DNA of 8,660 bases, from the NCBI GenBank assembly GCA_038258095.1, contig JBBSQE010000140.1:1-8660 (forward strand), read 5' to 3'. A program made the translations under genes and the position numbers. How positions within the stretch are numbered: position 1 is the stretch's first letter; every line of letters starts with the position of its first letter. The notes under the pieces are model-generated. The model searched no databases, had not been told where the DNA came from, and saw only the letters and a list, made by a program, of their open reading frames with translations. This document shows positions 7,048 to 8,660 of the stretch, piece after piece. The DNA is from JBBSQE01 sp038258095 (GTDB lineage: Bacteria; Actinomycetota; Thermoleophilia; Solirubrobacterales; 70-9).

Positions 7048-8199
7048 TCAGGCCGGGTCGGACGGGACCGGCACCGGCGCCGCCTTGCCCATCCCCTCGG
7101 ACCATCGCTCCTCGATCTTGCCGTAGCGCCAGACCAGCAGCGCCGCGAGCCAAGTCATGACGAACACTCCGGCGATGGCGTAGCCGACATAGTTGAGATC
7201 AAGACCCGAGACGAATTTCCAGGGCTGGCCGGTGAGGCTCAGCTTCTCGGCAAACACCGACATCAACTCGATCGTGCCGATCACCAGCGCGACAACCACC
7301 GAGAGCCAGGTGATCGTGATGTTGTAGAAGAGCTTGCGCACCGGCTTGGCGAACGCCCATCCGTAAGCGAAGTTCATGAAGGCGCCGTCGATCGTGTCGA
7401 GCAACGACATGCCGGCGGCGAAGAGGATCGGAAGGCAGAGGATCGCGTAGATCGGCAGGCCCCCGGCCGCGGCGGCTCCGGCGGCGGCCAGCAACCCGAC
7501 CTCGGTTGCCGTGTCGAAACCGAGGCCGAAGAGGAGCCCGATCGGATACATCTGCCATGACCTCGTCACGGCGTTCGTCGCCCGCTTGTAGAAGCGGTTG
7601 AGGAGCCCCCGGTTGTTCAGTTGCTCCTCGAGCTCGGCCTCGTCGTAGTCCCCCTCGCGCATGCGCCGGAAGATCTTGATGATGCTGATGAGGACCAACA
7701 GGTTGAGGATCCCGATGATCCAGAGGAACGTCCCCGAGACCGCCGGCCCGATCAGACCCGTCGCAGAATGGAGTGCCGAGCCGTCATCGGCGACAGCGCC
7801 GCTCAGACCCTTGATGCCGAAGGTGAAGAGGAGCGCGAGGCCGAAGACCACGGTCGAGTGGCCGAGGCTGAAGAAGAAGCCGACGCCGAGCGGGCGCTGA
7901 CCGTCGGTCATCAGCTTGCGGGTCGTGTTGTCGATCGCGCCGATGTGATCGGCGTCGAAGGCATGGCGCAGTCCCAGCGTGTACGCGGTGAGGCCGATGC
8001 CGACGCCGAACACCCCCGATTCGCCGAGCTCGAAGTGGTGGGGGACGACGAACGCGAAGAGGAGAAAGAAGCCGGCGACGTGGAGGCCGACCACCGCCGC
8101 GGCCATCGCCGCGACGCGTCCCCACTCCGCTGCCGTCAAACCTCCCTTGATCCGCTCCCACCGCGAGAGCGGTTGCGGACCGGCAGTCGTCGCCTCCAT
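7048..8199 (-). CDS. NiCoT-family nickel/cobalt permease (HoxN/NixA type)
   Basis: This 383-residue polytopic membrane protein should import Ni(II) and/or Co(II). All hallmark motifs of the NiCoT family are present: the metal-selecting RHAFDADHIGAIDNTTRK block (78-95), FSLGHSTVV (110-118), LGFDTATEVGLL (226-237) and GMSLLDTIDGAFM (263-275). About eight hydrophobic segments are visible, with a charged cytoplasmic loop (about 178-208) rich in Glu and Arg in the middle, as in the family. The ATG at 8199 is well supported by an AGGAGAGG ribosome site. It is the first gene of a two-gene unit with the Fur-family regulator 17 bp downstream, and it has its own promoter and palindromic sites. Whether nickel or cobalt is preferred is not decided by these motifs. 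No hydrogenase, urease or cobalamin gene lies in the window to indicate the consumer of the metal. Confidence 0.96.
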   Translation of the reverse strand: MEATTAGPQPLSRWERIKGGLTAAEWGRVAAMAAAVVGLHVAGFFLLFAFVVPHHFELGESGVFGVGIGLTAYTLGLRHAFDADHIGAIDNTTRKLMTDGQRPLGVGFFFSLGHSTVVFGLALLFTFGIKGLSGAVADDGSALHSATGLIGPAVSGTFLWIIGILNLLVLISIIKIFRRMREGDYDEAELEEQLNNRGLLNRFYKRATNAVTRSWQMYPIGLLFGLGFDTATEVGLLAAAGAAAAGGLPIYAILCLPILFAAGMSLLDTIDGAFMNFAYGWAFAKPVRKLFYNITITWLSVVVALVIGTIELMSVFAEKLSLTGQPWKFVSGLDLNYVGYAIAGVFVMTWLAALLVWRYGKIEERWSEGMGKAAPVPVPSDPA

Positions 8200-8205
8200 C
8201 TGAGC

Positions 8206-8213
8206 CCTCTCCT
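8206..8213 (-). promoter_or_regulatory. Strong ribosome binding site of the NiCoT gene
   Basis: On the minus strand AGGAGAGG lies six bases before the ATG at 8199. It is the clearest Shine-Dalgarno in the window and fixes the permease start. Confidence 0.8.
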
Positions 8214-8240
8214 GCCCCGAGCCGTGTGCCGTGGGGCATC

Positions 8241-8254
8241 GGTTCGGCCGAACC
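8241..8254. promoter_or_regulatory. Perfect 14-bp palindrome over the -10/start region
   Basis: GGTTCGGCCGAACC is a perfect palindrome. The flanking bases extend it to 20 bp (8238-8257) with a single mismatched pair. It overlaps the -10 box of the predicted permease promoter and the probable transcription start, so it could be an operator or, if transcribed, a stem at the mRNA 5' end. The binding protein is unknown; the downstream Fur-family regulator is the obvious candidate. Confidence 0.6.
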
Positions 8255-8279
8255 TATCACTACTGCGAACTAGTCGCAA
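8251..8279 (-). promoter_or_regulatory. Predicted promoter of the NiCoT-fur operon
   Basis: On the minus strand TTGCGA (8274-8279, 4 of 6 against TTGACA) is separated by exactly 17 bp from TAGGTT (8251-8256, matching the actinobacterial TAnnnT pattern). Transcription should begin around 8243-8246, leaving a leader of about 45 nt with the ribosome site. This leader is too short for a cobalamin riboswitch. Confidence 0.55.
8264..8279. promoter_or_regulatory. Candidate Fur-family operator overlapping the -35 box
   Basis: The minus strand reads TTGCGACTAGTTCGCA: TGCGA and TCGCA are perfect inverted arms around five bases. This size and spacing resemble Fur-superfamily operators of the TTGC-type dyad class. 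Its position on the -35 would let a bound repressor block RNA polymerase. A wider inverted repeat, AACCTAT (8251-8257) with ATAGGTT (8279-8285), brackets it. Confidence 0.5.
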
Positions 8280-8288
8280 TAGGTTCTG

Positions 8289-8310
8289 CCGCGGGCTCAG
8301 TAGCCCGCGG
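8289..8310 (-). terminator. Strong GC hairpin over the stop codon of the NlpC/P60 gene
   Basis: CCGCGGGCT (8289-8297) and AGCCCGCGG (8302-8310) form a perfect 9-bp stem with a four-base loop. The stem and loop include the hydrolase stop codon (8297-8299). It lies on the same strand as both flanking genes and separates them. No U-run follows, so it may be a factor-assisted or weak terminator, or an mRNA 3'-end stabiliser. Confidence 0.5.
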
Positions 8311-8660
8311 GGTGGCGCACGACGTAGCCGGCTCGGGAGCGCATCTGCTTGCTCCAGCCGGGCCCGTCGCCGGGTGTCATCGAGGTGTCCCAGCGCAGGC
8401 CGGCGATCACGGCGTAGGCGTGTCCGCTGTTGGCGTAGACGCTGATCCAGCGCCCGGCACCGCGGCGGCCCCAGCTCATCAGGCTTCCCGAGGCGAGCGG
8501 GGTGCCCAGGAGCCGGCCGCCATGGAGCGCATAGCTCACTGCGCCCGAGCAGTCGTAGCCCCGGTCCGTCCAGCGTCCGTGGCCTCCGCCCCAGATGTAG
8601 GGCTTCTTCTCGATCCGGTTGGCGGCGCCGATGGCTCGGCGGACCGCAAGGGGCGCGTTG
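8297..8660 (-). CDS. NlpC/P60-like cell-wall peptidase, C-terminal fragment cut by the window edge
   Basis: The reading frame stays open from the window edge (8659) to the TGA at 8297-8299, giving the last 120 residues of a longer protein. Numbering from the edge, a helix with ANRIEKKPYIWGGG (13-26) leads into YDCSG (35-39), whose Cys37 is the expected nucleophile. SGHAYAVIAG (78-87) supplies the catalytic His80, and LRWDTS follows. This arrangement is that of NlpC/P60-type endopeptidases that cleave peptidoglycan stem peptides, and such proteins are normally exported. A GTG at 8539 is not a credible start because it falls after the nucleophile. The N-terminus, any signal peptide and any wall-binding domain are outside the window. 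It ends about 98 bp upstream of the permease start, with a hairpin between. Confidence 0.85.
   Translation of the reverse strand, partial: NAPLAVRRAIGAANRIEKKPYIWGGGHGRWTDRGYDCSGAVSYALHGGRLLGTPLASGSLMSWGRRGAGRWISVYANSGHAYAVIAGLRWDTSMTPGDGPGWSKQMRSRAGYVVRHPAGY

Noticed and set aside
8200..8250. Possible cobalamin or NiCo riboswitch before the permease
   Set aside because: The leader is only about 45 nt and contains neither a B12 box nor the multi-helix layout required.
7621..8445. Plus-strand 274-codon open frame antisense to the NiCoT gene
   Set aside because: Its Glu/Asp/Arg-rich translation has no domain and mirrors the permease codons; the permease has every family motif.
1..8660. Mobile elements, CRISPR arrays, tRNA or rRNA genes
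   Set aside because: No transposase or integrase motifs, no regularly spaced repeats and no tRNA-like fold or rRNA sequence recognised on either strand.

Overview
The window reads as chromosomal DNA from a high-GC actinobacterium. The GC content is high by eye, third codon positions are strongly G/C, GTG starts are used and many Shine-Dalgarno signals are weak. The gene content (a SURNod19-type secreted copper protein, a GerMN/L,D-transpeptidase lipoprotein, a DegV protein, a minimal beta-carbonic anhydrase and an NlpC/P60-type wall hydrolase) would suit Thermoleophilia/Solirubrobacterales, but that placement is inference. I see no mobile element, CRISPR array, rRNA or tRNA.

Layout. Positions 120-4700 hold three minus-strand genes. 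In transcription order they are a secreted two-part copper protein (3084-4700), a three-domain L,D-transpeptidase lipoprotein (1847-3019) and a DHA2-type drug exporter (120-1763). An AT-richer divergent region (4701-4872) separates them from a plus-strand pair, a small beta-carbonic anhydrase (4873-5427) and a DegV-family fatty-acid-binding protein (5467-6360). The pair ends convergently against a minus-strand metal operon, a NiCoT nickel/cobalt permease (7048-8199) followed 17 bp later by a Fur-family regulator with a histidine-rich tail (6437-7030). At the right edge is the C-terminal part of a minus-strand NlpC/P60-type hydrolase (8297-8660).

How it may work together. The permease-Fur pair looks like a self-contained metal-uptake unit. 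A good promoter (TTGCGA-N17-TAGGTT) sits upstream of the permease. One Fur-type dyad overlaps its -35 and a perfect 14-bp palindrome overlaps its -10, so the regulator probably controls its own operon in response to nickel, cobalt or zinc.

The most unusual gene is 3084-4700. Its N-terminal part carries the ordered histidine/methionine pattern of the two-copper PHM/DBH monooxygenase fold, as far as I can align by eye, and its C-terminal part is a cupredoxin with a complete type 1 copper site. Next to it lies an L,D-transpeptidase, an enzyme class with a catalytic cysteine that copper is reported to inhibit. A link between copper handling and wall cross-linking is therefore a testable inference.
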